From CAXNKG01 sp964202965 (GTDB taxonomy: Bacteria; Acidobacteriota; Vicinamibacteria; Vicinamibacterales; UBA2999): a DNA stretch of 42,365 bases. Location of the stretch: contig CAXNKG010000026.1 in the NCBI GenBank assembly GCA_964202965.1, positions 1 through 42,365 of the forward strand, given 5' to 3'. Positions 23,716 to 32,399 of the stretch are shown piece by piece (within the stretch, counting starts at the first letter, position 1; the number at the start of each line of letters is the position of its first letter). The translations under genes and the position numbers were made by a program. Under the pieces are notes generated by a model that was not told the origin of the DNA, searched no databases, and saw nothing but the letters and a program-made list of their open reading frames with translations.

Positions 23716-26700
23716 ATGAAGCGACTCATTACGTGGTCGATCGGCCACCACTGGATTGTCATCGGCATGTCGGTGTTCCTGCTGGCCGCGGGCATCTGGA
23801 CGGCGCGCGCCATGCCGATCGACGTGTTCCCCGACCTGACGGCGCCAACCGTCACGATCCTCGCCGAGGGTCACGGGATGGCGCCCGAGGAGATGGAATC
23901 GCTCGTTACCTTCCCGATCGAAGCCGCGATCAACGGTGCATCAGGCGTGCGCCGCGTGCGCTCGGCCACCGCTGTCGGCATCGGCGTCATCTGGGTCGAG
24001 TTCGACTGGGGGACCGACATTTACACGGCGCGACAGCTTGTCGCCGAACGGATGGCTACGGTCGGGGCGAGCCTGCCGCCCCAGGTCGAGCCGCCGATCC
24101 TGGCGCCCATCTCCTCGATCATGGGAGAAATTCTCTTCTTCGCGCTGTCCTCCGACACCGTCGATCCGCTGACGATGCGGACCGTGGCGGATACGGCCGT
24201 CCGCCGGCGGCTGCTGGCGGTTCCAGGCGTGTCGCAGGTCACGCCGATCGGTGGCGCGGAGCGCCAGTTCCAGGTCATCGCGCATCCCGACGCGCTGCGC
24301 GCGAACGGCGTCTCCCTCACGGAGCTGCTCGAGGCGGCTCGCGGCGCCAGTGACAATGCCTCGGCGGGGATCTACGTGGACGGGCCGCAGGAGTACGTGC
24401 TGCAGGCGGTCGGCCGGGCGCGGACCACCGACGAGATTGGCGAGAGCGTCGTCGCCGTCCGTGGCACCCGGGCGGTCCTGATCCGCGACGTCGCGGATGT
24501 GCGCGAGGGGCCGGCGCTCAAGCGTGGCGAGGGATCGCGGAACGGCGGGCCGGCGGTCATTATCGGCGTCCAGAAGCAGCCGGGCGCGAACACCATCGAC
24601 GTGACCGAACGCCTCGACCTCGAGCTTGATGCGCTCGAGGCCGACCTGCCGCCGGGCATCAGTATCGACCGCCTGATCTTCCGGCAGGCGGACTTCATCC
24701 AGGTGGCGGTCGATAACGTCGTGGCCGCGCTGCTCGAAGGCGGCATCCTCGTGGTCTTCGTCGTCCTCCTCTTCCTGGCCAACACCCGCGCGGCCGCCAT
24801 CACGCTCACAGCCATGCCGCTCTCGCTCGCCGCCGCGGTGCTGGTTCTGCAGGGGTTCGGGGCGACGATCAACACAATGACGCTCGGCGGCCTCGCGATT
24901 GCCATCGGCGCGCTCGTCGACGACGCGATCATCGACGTGGAGAACGTGGTACGGCGTCTCCGCGAAAACGCCGCGCTCCCGGTTGACGACCGGCGGCCCG
25001 CTGCCGTGGTGGTTCGGGACGCGACGCTGGAAATCCGGAAGTCGATCGTGTTTGCCACCCTCATCATCGTCCTGGTGTTCCTGCCGATTTTCGGCCTGTC
25101 GGGGGTTGAGGGACGGCTGATGACGCCGCTGGCCTATGCCTATATCGTGGCGCTTGCCGCGTCGCTCGCCGTCGCCATCGTCGTCACGCCGGCGTTGTGC
25201 TTCGCGTTCCTCCCGCGCGCGAAGACGATTACCGAGGGCCACGAAGGCTGGCTGGCGCGGACGCTCAAGGGGCGCTTCGCGAAAGACCTGCCGAAGGCGC
25301 TCGACCATCCCTGGACGGTCATGGCCGTCTCCGCCCTGCTCCTGACGGTGGCGGTGGCGGGCACGACGCAGTTCGGGTCATCGTTCCTGCCTGAATTTCA
25401 CGAGGGCAGTCTCACGATCAGCGTGAATACGATGCCGGGAACGTCGCTCGAGAAATCCGACGAGATCGGACGCCGCGTGGAGGGGATTCTGCTCGATCAG
25501 CCGGAAGTCGTCGCGACCGCGCGGCGTACCGGCCGTGCGGAATTCGACGAGCACGTGCAGGGCGTCGAGGCGGCGGAAATCGACGTGGGCCTGCGGGACG
25601 GTGAGCGATCGCGCGAAGACCTGCTGGCGGAACTGCGCCGGGCCTTCAGCGGCCTGCCCGGGACGAACGTCGCCATCGGCCAGCCGATTTCGCACCGGAT
25701 CGACCACATGCTGTCAGGGACGCGAGCCAACATCGCGGTCAAGATCGTCGGTGACGATCTCAGGACGCTTCGGCGCCTGGGCGAGGCCGTTCGCGACGCC
25801 ATGGCCGGCGTCGAGGGGGTCGCGGACCTGACGCTCGAGCCCCAGACCGATATTCCGTTCGTGCGCTTCATCCTGGACAGGGCCGCGATCGCACGGCATG
25901 GCCTTCGCGTTCAGGATGTCGCGGCCGCCATTGAAACGAGCTTTGCGGGGACGACCGTGGGACGCATCTTCGATCGGGCCGCGTCATTCGATCTCGTCGT
26001 GAAGCTCGATCCGTCCGTGGCGGTGGACTTCGAGCGGATCGCCGATCTCCCGGTTCACACGCCGCTCGGGCAGCAGGTGCCGCTGCGCCTGCTGGCCGAC
26101 ATTCGCCGTGAGACGGGCGCCAATATGATCCTGCGCGAAAATGTTCAGCGCCGGATCGTGGTGTCCTGCAACGTGGCGGGACGGGATCTTGGCAGCGTGG
26201 TTGACGACATCCGGGCGGCCGTCGCCGGCGACGTGGTGCTGCCGGACGGATACCGCGTCGAGTATGGAGGACAGTTCGAGAGCCAGGAACGGGCGACGGA
26301 GACGCTCCTGGTGCTGGGCGGCGTGGTCGTGGCGGGCCTCTTTATGATCCTGGTTTCGGCACTCGGGCGCTCCCGGGACGCGCTCCTCGTCATGCTCAAC
26401 CTCCCGCTGGCGCTCATCGGCGGCGTCGCGGGGGTGTTTCTCGCGGGTGGCGTGCTCAGCGTGGCGTCGCTCATCGGCTTCATCACGCTCTTCGGGATTG
26501 CCACGCGCAACGGGATCATGCTGGTGACGCACATCCAGCATCTGATGGAGCATGAAGGGGTCACGGATTTCCGGGAAGCCGTGTTCCGCGGCGCGCATGA
26601 GCGCCTGATTCCGATTCTCATGACCGCCCTGGCGGCGGGGCTGGCGCTGATTCCCCTCGCCCTGGGGGGCGGCGAGTCGGGCAGCGAGATTCAGACGCCG

Positions 26701-26814
26701 ATGGCCATCGTCATCCTGTGCGGACTGATGACGTCGACGCTGCTCAACATGGTTGTGGTCCCCACGATGTATCTGAAATATGGAGGCGTGCAGCCTCAGG
26801 AGGAACGAGTATGA
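23716..26814 (+). CDS. CusA/CzcA family heavy-metal efflux RND permease
   Basis: 1032 residues, full length for the HME-RND inner-membrane pump. Transmembrane helix 1 (about 12-30) is followed by MPIDVFPDLTAPTVTI, typical of CzcA/CusA. TM4 carries the proton-relay acids in GGLAIAIGALVDDAIIDVEN. The porter domain has NTMPGTSLEKS, and near residue 655 reads GQPISHRIDHMLSGTRANIAVKI; the extra His residues there differ from the Met-rich sites of CusA, so the metal cannot be assigned from motifs. The second half ends with TM helices 8-12 and LNMVVVPTMYLKYG. It is translationally coupled to the following DUF1775 gene (ATGA). Confidence 0.93.
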   Translation: MKRLITWSIGHHWIVIGMSVFLLAAGIWTARAMPIDVFPDLTAPTVTILAEGHGMAPEEMESLVTFPIEAAINGASGVRRVRSATAVGIGVIWVEFDWGTDIYTARQLVAERMATVGASLPPQVEPPILAPISSIMGEILFFALSSDTVDPLTMRTVADTAVRRRLLAVPGVSQVTPIGGAERQFQVIAHPDALRANGVSLTELLEAARGASDNASAGIYVDGPQEYVLQAVGRARTTDEIGESVVAVRGTRAVLIRDVADVREGPALKRGEGSRNGGPAVIIGVQKQPGANTIDVTERLDLELDALEADLPPGISIDRLIFRQADFIQVAVDNVVAALLEGGILVVFVVLLFLANTRAAAITLTAMPLSLAAAVLVLQGFGATINTMTLGGLAIAIGALVDDAIIDVENVVRRLRENAALPVDDRRPAAVVVRDATLEIRKSIVFATLIIVLVFLPIFGLSGVEGRLMTPLAYAYIVALAASLAVAIVVTPALCFAFLPRAKTITEGHEGWLARTLKGRFAKDLPKALDHPWTVMAVSALLLTVAVAGTTQFGSSFLPEFHEGSLTISVNTMPGTSLEKSDEIGRRVEGILLDQPEVVATARRTGRAEFDEHVQGVEAAEIDVGLRDGERSREDLLAELRRAFSGLPGTNVAIGQPISHRIDHMLSGTRANIAVKIVGDDLRTLRRLGEAVRDAMAGVEGVADLTLEPQTDIPFVRFILDRAAIARHGLRVQDVAAAIETSFAGTTVGRIFDRAASFDLVVKLDPSVAVDFERIADLPVHTPLGQQVPLRLLADIRRETGANMILRENVQRRIVVSCNVAGRDLGSVVDDIRAAVAGDVVLPDGYRVEYGGQFESQERATETLLVLGGVVVAGLFMILVSALGRSRDALLVMLNLPLALIGGVAGVFLAGGVLSVASLIGFITLFGIATRNGIMLVTHIQHLMEHEGVTDFREAVFRGAHERLIPILMTALAAGLALIPLALGGGESGSEIQTPMAIVILCGLMTSTLLNMVVVPTMYLKYGGVQPQEERV

Positions 26815-27266
26815 CCCTACGTGTTCTGATGGCGGCCGCGGTGGCCGCCATTCTCGCGCCGGCGGCCCTGTCGGCGCATGTCAGCATCACCCCGCGCGCC
26901 TCGATCCACGGCGCGACGGAAAAATATACGGTTCGAATTCCGTCCGAAGGCAAGGTCGCGACGGTGGCCGCGGAGATGGACGTGCCGGAGGGCGTCATCG
27001 TCGAAGTGCTGCAGTCGCCCATGGGGTGGAAGCACGAAGTGAAGCGAGCCGACGACCGCATCGTGTCTGTCGTCTGGCACGTGAATGTGCCGCCGGGCGA
27101 GTTCGTCGATGTCGCGTTCGTCGCGCGCAACCCGCGTCAGGGCGCCCGGATCGTCTGGGGGCTGCGACAGAAATTCGCCGACGGCACGATGGAGAACTGG
27201 ACCGTCGATGCGAAAGGGCAGACGCGGCCGACCGCCGTGACACAGCTGAGCCCGACCAGGCCGTAA
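26811..27266 (+). CDS. YcnI-like DUF1775 secreted protein
   Basis: 151 residues. Signal cleavage after ALSA gives a mature N-terminal His (residue 23), followed by VSITPRAS. Glu37 in GATEKYTVRIPSEG and Trp73 in MGWKHE match the residues that, with the N-terminal amine and His, form the mononuclear Cu(II) site of Bacillus YcnI (established for that protein). This is the strongest hint that the operon deals with copper. It overlaps the RND pump gene by 4 bp and precedes the second anchor gene by 4 bp. The strand pattern is a compact beta-sandwich with no C-terminal anchor helix. Confidence 0.85.
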   Translation: MTLRVLMAAAVAAILAPAALSAHVSITPRASIHGATEKYTVRIPSEGKVATVAAEMDVPEGVIVEVLQSPMGWKHEVKRADDRIVSVVWHVNVPPGEFVDVAFVARNPRQGARIVWGLRQKFADGTMENWTVDAKGQTRPTAVTQLSPTRP

Positions 27267-27270
27267 CGGG

Positions 27271-27882
27271 ATGGACTCCACGCGCACCCTGTTCACGGCG
27301 ATGGCCGCCGCCCTGGTGGTGGCGGCCATCGTCCTGGTCGCGTTCGTCATGCCGGCCGAGTACGGCATCGACCCGCTCGGGACCGGTCGGGCGCTGGGTC
27401 TGACGGCGATCGCCTCGCCGGGGTTGGCCCCGGTTCCCCCGCCGCAGGGAGACACGCTGGCGCCAACGCCGATGGGCCCGGTCGCGCTCTATCCGGGTCA
27501 GTACAAGTTCGACGCGCGCGAGATCGTGCTGGGACCCTACGAGTACGTCGAATTCAAGTACCGCCTCGCCGAAGGGGCGACCATGCTCTTTGCGTGGTCC
27601 GCCAGCAGCGACGTCATGCACGATTTTCACGGAGACCGCGACGGCGCGCCGGCTGACGCCGCGCAGTCGTACGACGCGGCGCCGCGGCGCCAGGCGGACG
27701 GCAGCTTCACGGCGCCGTTCACCGGCATTCATGGCTGGTACTGGGAGAATCCCGGAGGCGACGAGGTGACGATCAGCCTGCACACGGCCGGGTTTTACAG
27801 CGCGGCCTATCGGTTCAACTCGAACCGGACCCGTGATACGCACGAGGTGCGTGCGCTCGACGCGATTCCATCCGACAATTGA
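27271..27882 (+). CDS. Transmembrane anchor protein with beta domain (second in operon)
   Basis: 203 residues. One N-terminal helix (about 8-27) ends in FVMPAEYGIDPLGTG, followed by a linker and the same beta domain as the 19802 product: YKFDAREIVLGPYEYVEFKYRLAEG, DFHGDRDG, GIHGWYWEN and TAGFYSAAYRF. Two such genes in one operon, one before and one after the pump genes, suggest distinct roles or a heteromer (inference). It begins four bases after the DUF1775 gene and is followed by a small secreted protein gene with its own GGAG site. Confidence 0.85.
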   Translation: MDSTRTLFTAMAAALVVAAIVLVAFVMPAEYGIDPLGTGRALGLTAIASPGLAPVPPPQGDTLAPTPMGPVALYPGQYKFDAREIVLGPYEYVEFKYRLAEGATMLFAWSASSDVMHDFHGDRDGAPADAAQSYDAAPRRQADGSFTAPFTGIHGWYWENPGGDEVTISLHTAGFYSAAYRFNSNRTRDTHEVRALDAIPSDN

Positions 27883-27894
27883 GGAGTGACTTTC

Positions 27895-28206
27895 ATGAAA
27901 CGGCTCATCATCGCCCTGCTCGCCGTGCCGGTTCTGGCCGGCAGCGCCGTGTCCGCCCACGACGAGTTCCGGATCATCGGCACCGTGGCGTCGTACAAGG
28001 CAAACGTGCTGGCCGTGAAGAAGAAGGAAGGCCAGACCGTGTCGATTCGACTCGACAAGCAGACGCTCATCACGAAGGACAAGAAGAAGGTGGTGCCGGC
28101 TGACCTCACGGCCGGGCTGACGGTCGTCGTGGACGCCTACGGCGATTTCGAAGACGACTCGCTGGCACTCGAGATCCGGATCGTCCCGCCCATCGCGGCC
28201 AGATAG
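27895..28206 (+). CDS. Small secreted OB-like protein (DUF5666-like)
   Basis: 103 residues. A signal peptide cut after AVSA leaves HDEFRI as mature N terminus, again with a first-position His. The rest is one small beta-barrel-like domain: GTVASYKANVLAVKKKEG, TVSIRLDKQTLITKDKKK, then GLTVVVDAY. This pattern resembles OB-fold DUF5666 domains; similarity is by eye only. ATG 27895 is preferred over GTG 27886 because GGAG lies eight bases before it. Last gene of the metal operon, convergent with the DUF5916 gene. Confidence 0.7.
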   Translation: MKRLIIALLAVPVLAGSAVSAHDEFRIIGTVASYKANVLAVKKKEGQTVSIRLDKQTLITKDKKKVVPADLTAGLTVVVDAYGDFEDDSLALEIRIVPPIAAR

Positions 28207-28227
28207 CGCCGATGCGGCAGGGGCCGC

Positions 28228-30465
28228 TCAGTAGTCGAGCAACCGGGTGTATTTGACGACGAACGACCGGCCCAGCAGTTCGTCGGGTGTGAACGGCGAG
28301 GTGTCGCGGCGGTCGTTGTACACGAGAAAGAATCCGGTACCGCTGCGATCGAGCAGCGCCAGGCGGATATTCGAGGAGATCGTGGACGCCTGCCGGTTGT
28401 ACTGAATCAACCCCTGCAGGCTGGCCAGGCTCGTGAACGAATAGCTGAGCTTCACCGGAACGAGGTCGTTGCGGAAGCTGCCGCCCGGCAGCGTGATGTC
28501 GTCGCGGTTCCACCCGACCTCGGACAGCAGCCGGGCGCCGGCACGCAGCGCTATCGTCAGTTGCCATCCCTGATAGTCGCCGTTGTAATAGCTTCCGGTC
28601 CGATGGAGCAGCGTCGCGGCGACAGGGGCACTGGGGTTGGTGTTGCCTTCGAACACGCCCCTGGTCCAGGCGTACTCGCCGGCGGGAATGACGACGCGGC
28701 GTCCCTCGACGTTCTGGTAGACGGTGAACGGTCGCCTGGGCCTGTCCTGCTGCGTCTCGAATAGATACCCGAAGCGCGCGCCCGTACGGGTTCCGAAGTC
28801 AAGGACGTGCCAGTGGCCCTGTGAGCTTTCGAGCTGATTGCGCAGATCCATGTAGGCAGTGAAATTCGTGTGCGGCTGGATCCGGCGGAGCCAGGTCCAC
28901 TGCTTCGGCTGATAACTGAGATTGGCGCGTCCCTCGACGGAGCGATAGGCGCGGCGCCGCAGGAAGCCGACCTCCGGATTGAACCGTTCGCCGACCTGGG
29001 TGTAGCCGGCCCCGGCCGTCCACTGCTGGTTGACGTGCGTGTACGCCGCGCGGCCCGCGTAATCGGATGCGCCCTTGCTTCCCGGCGAATCGGTTCGCGC
29101 CAGGAACGCGGACATGCGCCCGTTGGTCGTCGCCTGCCACCCGAGATCGAGACCGTACGCCCGGTTGTAGTCGTCGCGCGATGCCCGGCTGCCGACGCCC
29201 TGACGGCCGACGAACATCGCGCCGAACGTCGAGCGGCCGACCTCCCGCTGGATGCGCAGGACGCTGAAATTGTTAGCCGGCGCCAGCGTTCGCGCCGACC
29301 GCGTGTCGACGGCGGCACCGGTCTGCATGTTCAGCACCCCGACGTTGTACCCGCCCAGCTTGCCGCTGAGGCGTCCGCCGGCCAGGATGTTAATTGGTTC
29401 GCCGGTGGGCGAGAGCCCGATCCGCCGCGAAAAGAACAGGTCGACCGCCTGCGGCTGGCCCATCTGAAAGACCTGCGCGTTCTCGAGGAAGAAGCCGCGC
29501 TTTTCCGGGAAGAACAGTGGAAACCGCGTGAGATTCACCTGCTGCTCGTCGTCTTCGACCTGTGCGAAATCCGTATTGACGGTCACGTCGAGCGTCAGAT
29601 CGGCACGCACGCCCCACTTGACGTCGAGGCCGACGTCCCCCTGACGGCGCACCGTGTCGGTCCGCAGCGTCCGGTCGTCGTTCACCGCCCCGGAGGCATA
29701 CGGCAGCAGCTTCAGATCGCGGCGCGCGGGCAGGCTCAGGCCCTGGAGCTTCCCGGCCGCCGACACCATCTGCAGTGAGTATCCGCGCGGTACGGGCGAG
29801 AGGTACACCTGCTCGTTCTTCCGCCGGACGACGCGCAGGGCGTTGATGCCCCACGTGCGTTCCTCGCCGGGGTTGTACCGCAGGGTCTTGAGGGGAAGGG
29901 CGAACTCTGCCTCCCACCCGCGCGGCGTCCGTTGCGTGCGGACCGTCCAGTCGGCGTCCCAGTTCACGTTGAAGCCCCCGCGAGCCCCGCCCCCCTGCCC
30001 CGTCTGTCCTTCGGCCATGACCTGGCCGTCGTACTCGATGCCGAACGGGTTGGTGCCGAAGACGAAGGCATTCTGGCCGTCGTTGAAGGTGTCGAGGAGG
30101 ATGCGGATGGAATCCGTGTCGTCGAGGTCCGCGTCGCGCCGGCTCTGGCTGACGAGGATTCTGTCCGGTTCCGAATCGAAGCAGATGACGGCGATATACA
30201 GGTTCTGCCGATCCAGGAAAAAGCGGATCTCCGTGCGCTCGGTCGCCGGCTCACCCTCGTCGGGGTCCTGCTGAATGAAAGCGGTGAAGGGCTGCACGCG
30301 CGTCCATATCGCTTCATCGATGCGTCCATCGACTGTTGGTTGCTCGCCCTCCGCACCACGTCCGGCAATGAGCACGGGCACCGGCACTCCCTGGGCAGCC
30401 GCCATGCCAGGCGTTGCCAGCATGCTGCACAACACGAGTAGAAGTGTGACTCTCTCGGATATCAC
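28228..30465 (-). CDS. Secreted DUF5916 family protein with CBM9-like domain
   Basis: 745 residues from GTG 30465, which has GAGG eight bases upstream; a GTG at 30507 is less likely. A signal peptide ending MAAAQG is followed by a CBM9-like sandwich (PTVDGRIDEAIWTRV, FFLDRQNLYIAVICFDS, LLDTFNDGQNAFVFGTNP). The C-terminal part is a predicted barrel with DFAQVEDDEQQVNLTRFPLFFPEKRGFFLENAQVF, the family's most recognisable segment, and an aromatic C terminus. Role unknown; surface or outer-membrane location is likely. Same family as the product at 747. It lies downstream of the PepSY gene on the same strand but 118 bases away. Confidence 0.87.
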   Translation of the reverse strand: MISERVTLLLVLCSMLATPGMAAAQGVPVPVLIAGRGAEGEQPTVDGRIDEAIWTRVQPFTAFIQQDPDEGEPATERTEIRFFLDRQNLYIAVICFDSEPDRILVSQSRRDADLDDTDSIRILLDTFNDGQNAFVFGTNPFGIEYDGQVMAEGQTGQGGGARGGFNVNWDADWTVRTQRTPRGWEAEFALPLKTLRYNPGEERTWGINALRVVRRKNEQVYLSPVPRGYSLQMVSAAGKLQGLSLPARRDLKLLPYASGAVNDDRTLRTDTVRRQGDVGLDVKWGVRADLTLDVTVNTDFAQVEDDEQQVNLTRFPLFFPEKRGFFLENAQVFQMGQPQAVDLFFSRRIGLSPTGEPINILAGGRLSGKLGGYNVGVLNMQTGAAVDTRSARTLAPANNFSVLRIQREVGRSTFGAMFVGRQGVGSRASRDDYNRAYGLDLGWQATTNGRMSAFLARTDSPGSKGASDYAGRAAYTHVNQQWTAGAGYTQVGERFNPEVGFLRRRAYRSVEGRANLSYQPKQWTWLRRIQPHTNFTAYMDLRNQLESSQGHWHVLDFGTRTGARFGYLFETQQDRPRRPFTVYQNVEGRRVVIPAGEYAWTRGVFEGNTNPSAPVAATLLHRTGSYYNGDYQGWQLTIALRAGARLLSEVGWNRDDITLPGGSFRNDLVPVKLSYSFTSLASLQGLIQYNRQASTISSNIRLALLDRSGTGFFLVYNDRRDTSPFTPDELLGRSFVVKYTRLLDY

Positions 30466-30583
30466 GTTGTCGCCTCGCAGACCGCTGCACGCCTGACAGG
30501 CGCGCACGACGGAACAGTACCGTACTTCGCGGCCGGACGCGTGGGATGGCGATGCGATTGTCGAGGCGTTCGTCGAGCCGGTG

Positions 30584-32230
30584 TCAGCTTCGACTCACGA
30601 GTTCAGGCTCGTTCGCGGCGAGCGGGTGACGCCGGCCGAAGCGCTTCCACAGCGCCAGGCTCAGGGCGTGGCGCCTTAATCGCCGCCACGCCGGCACCAG
30701 CGTGGTGAAACTCAGGATCGTTCCGCCAATACTCAGCACGATCACGACGACATCCCACAGCGGGCGGCTGGAGTAGAGGCCCGGAAAGTCGAGGCTATGC
30801 AGTCCCTGGTACAGCCACCGGCGCAGCCGGCTCACGCCGGTTGACCGCTGGACGATCCCGCCCTGCTCCGGATCGAGGTAGAGCCACGTCTCCGGTTCGT
30901 CCTGATAACGCACGCGCAGCACGGGCAGAGGGCGCGAGCCGCGGGGGTCGTAGTAGTAGCCGTCGTAGGCCTCCAGCCACTCCGCATCCTGGACGCGCAC
31001 TCCCGGCATCGCCGCCTGCGCAATTTCTGACATCGCCCCACGCCCGAAGCCGGTCACCGGCCCGCGTTCCGGGTGTACGGCTGACACATAGCGGTGTTCC
31101 AGGCGGGGCCTCGGCGCGCGCGGCAGCAGGCCCTCGTGCATCCAGAGCCCGGCCTCGCTCTCGGTCGGCGCCTTGCGGCCGACCCAGTAAGGCTCGCCAC
31201 GGAACTGCATGGAGTCGAGCTCCTTCGGCGCAAAGGCCGGCTCGATCGCGGCGACCGCCGCCCGCATGCTGTCGATGGTCAGCAGCTCAATCTTCAGCGG
31301 ACCGCCGGTGGCCGCTTCACGTTCGGCCCGGCTGGCGGGTGCCGACCGGAACCAGTTGAACGGTCCCATCGAGAGCAGCCCGCTGTAAATCCACGTCAGC
31401 GACACGAGGCCGAAAATCAGTCCCGAGACGTGGTGCCATTTCATCCAGCCCGCGTAGGGTGACATCGTCGGCACGCGTTTCATCCGAAACTGTTTCCGCG
31501 GGGAAAATCGCCAGAGTCCCCAGACGATCCCCGTGATGCACATCAGGCAGCCGATCACGGACGACCAGATGATGAACTCCGTCCACACCGGCCCGTGCTT
31601 GCGGAGCGGCGTGAAGTACATCCAGTGGAAGACGGGGCCGAGATATCCCCAGAACCGCTCCGCCCGTGTGGTCCGCAGAAAGACATCGCCCGTGACTTCC
31701 GAGACGTACAGATGCGTCGCCTCCCGGTCGTCAAGGTCGAACCGATGGAGGGGCATCCGGTTACGTGCGCCAATGGTCCACTGATCGGGATCGTCGGCGG
31801 TGAGGACCGCGGCGTGGCGGAGAGTGCCGGTGTGCCCAGGCGCATAGCGCCTGGCGGCCGCCTCCGCCTCGACCCGTGTGAGTCCTCCGGTGAACGTCTC
31901 GCCGGTGTCGGCGAACACCACTGTCTGTTCGCGTCCGCCGAATCTGTAGACCGGGCGGCTGCGGAACATCCCCACCTGCACGCGGTCCGGTGCCAGACCG
32001 GCAGCGGCGGCAGCCTCTGCAGGCGACAGTGTCACTCCTGACAGATCGAGTTCCCCCGCCCTCGCGAGGCGCTCCTCGTTGGCCAGGCCCGGCATCCGGG
32101 CGTACATCATGACGATCCCGGAGATGAACCACGCCACGAACAAGAGGCCGAGGGTGATCCCGAACCAGCGGTGCGTGTAGGCGAGCACCTTGCGCCAGTC
32201 GAAGATCCAGAGCGAGAGCAGTGTCTGCAT
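30584..32230 (-). CDS. PepSY-associated transmembrane protein
   Basis: 548 residues. Four transmembrane regions fit the PepSY-TM family: about 14-40 (HRWFGITLGLLFVAWFISG), 195-225 (FIIWSSVIGCLMCITGIVWG), 245-270 (HHVSGLIFGLVSLTWIYSG) and 490-515. Large periplasmic segments lie between, with membrane-border His residues in HRWFG and KWHHVSG that could bind haem. Relatives act with siderophore or metal uptake and some reduce ferric siderophores. ATG 32230 is chosen because a promoter with its -10 at 32253-32248 rules out the GTG at 32263. It is divergent from a TonB receptor across mirrored operators. Confidence 0.85.
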   Translation of the reverse strand: MQTLLSLWIFDWRKVLAYTHRWFGITLGLLFVAWFISGIVMMYARMPGLANEERLARAGELDLSGVTLSPAEAAAAAGLAPDRVQVGMFRSRPVYRFGGREQTVVFADTGETFTGGLTRVEAEAAARRYAPGHTGTLRHAAVLTADDPDQWTIGARNRMPLHRFDLDDREATHLYVSEVTGDVFLRTTRAERFWGYLGPVFHWMYFTPLRKHGPVWTEFIIWSSVIGCLMCITGIVWGLWRFSPRKQFRMKRVPTMSPYAGWMKWHHVSGLIFGLVSLTWIYSGLLSMGPFNWFRSAPASRAEREAATGGPLKIELLTIDSMRAAVAAIEPAFAPKELDSMQFRGEPYWVGRKAPTESEAGLWMHEGLLPRAPRPRLEHRYVSAVHPERGPVTGFGRGAMSEIAQAAMPGVRVQDAEWLEAYDGYYYDPRGSRPLPVLRVRYQDEPETWLYLDPEQGGIVQRSTGVSRLRRWLYQGLHSLDFPGLYSSRPLWDVVVIVLSIGGTILSFTTLVPAWRRLRRHALSLALWKRFGRRHPLAANEPELVSRS

Positions 32231-32247
32231 ATGACCCGGAGGGATAC

Positions 32248-32276
32248 ACCGTACGCGGCGCACTGCCGCCTTTCAA
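32248..32276 (-). promoter_or_regulatory. Sigma70-like promoter of the PepSY gene
   Basis: On the minus strand TTGAAA (32276-32271) and TACGGT (32253-32248) are separated by 17 bases. The -35 box shares its first three bases with operator D1, an arrangement typical of activated promoters. Confidence 0.5.
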
Positions 32277-32303
32277 CTGAAGTAATCCTGAAGTTTTCGT
32301 CAG
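32274..32303. promoter_or_regulatory. Operator-like motif D1
   Basis: Core 32277-32303 reads CTGAAG, TAATC, CTGAA, six bases, GTCAG. It is preceded by CAA, and D2 matches it in inverted orientation over 30 bp with a 10-bp gap between the two. Confidence 0.7.
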
Positions 32304-32313
32304 AACTCCAATC

Positions 32314-32343
32314 CTGACAACTTCTTCAGGAAATCTTCAGTTG
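32314..32343. promoter_or_regulatory. Operator-like motif D2 (mirror copy of D1)
   Basis: On the minus strand the core (32340-32314) reads CTGAAG, ATTTC, CTGAA, six bases, GTCAG. The outer end overlaps the -35 box of the TonB-receptor promoter just as D1 overlaps that of the PepSY gene. Confidence 0.7.
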
Positions 32344-32368
32344 CCGCTCCGGTGGCCGACCGTAGCAT
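32341..32368 (+). promoter_or_regulatory. Sigma70-like promoter of the TonB receptor gene
   Basis: TTGCCG (32341-32346) and TAGCAT (32363-32368) are 16 bases apart. The -35 box shares TTG with the edge of operator D2. Confidence 0.45.
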
Positions 32369-32399
32369 CTGAGCCATGTACATCTCCTGGAGAGGTTTC

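Noticed and set aside
23716..26814. Assignment of the RND pump as copper-specific CusA
   Set aside because: The Met residues of the CusA site cannot be matched by eye and the local sequence has extra His, so only the CusA/CzcA family is called.
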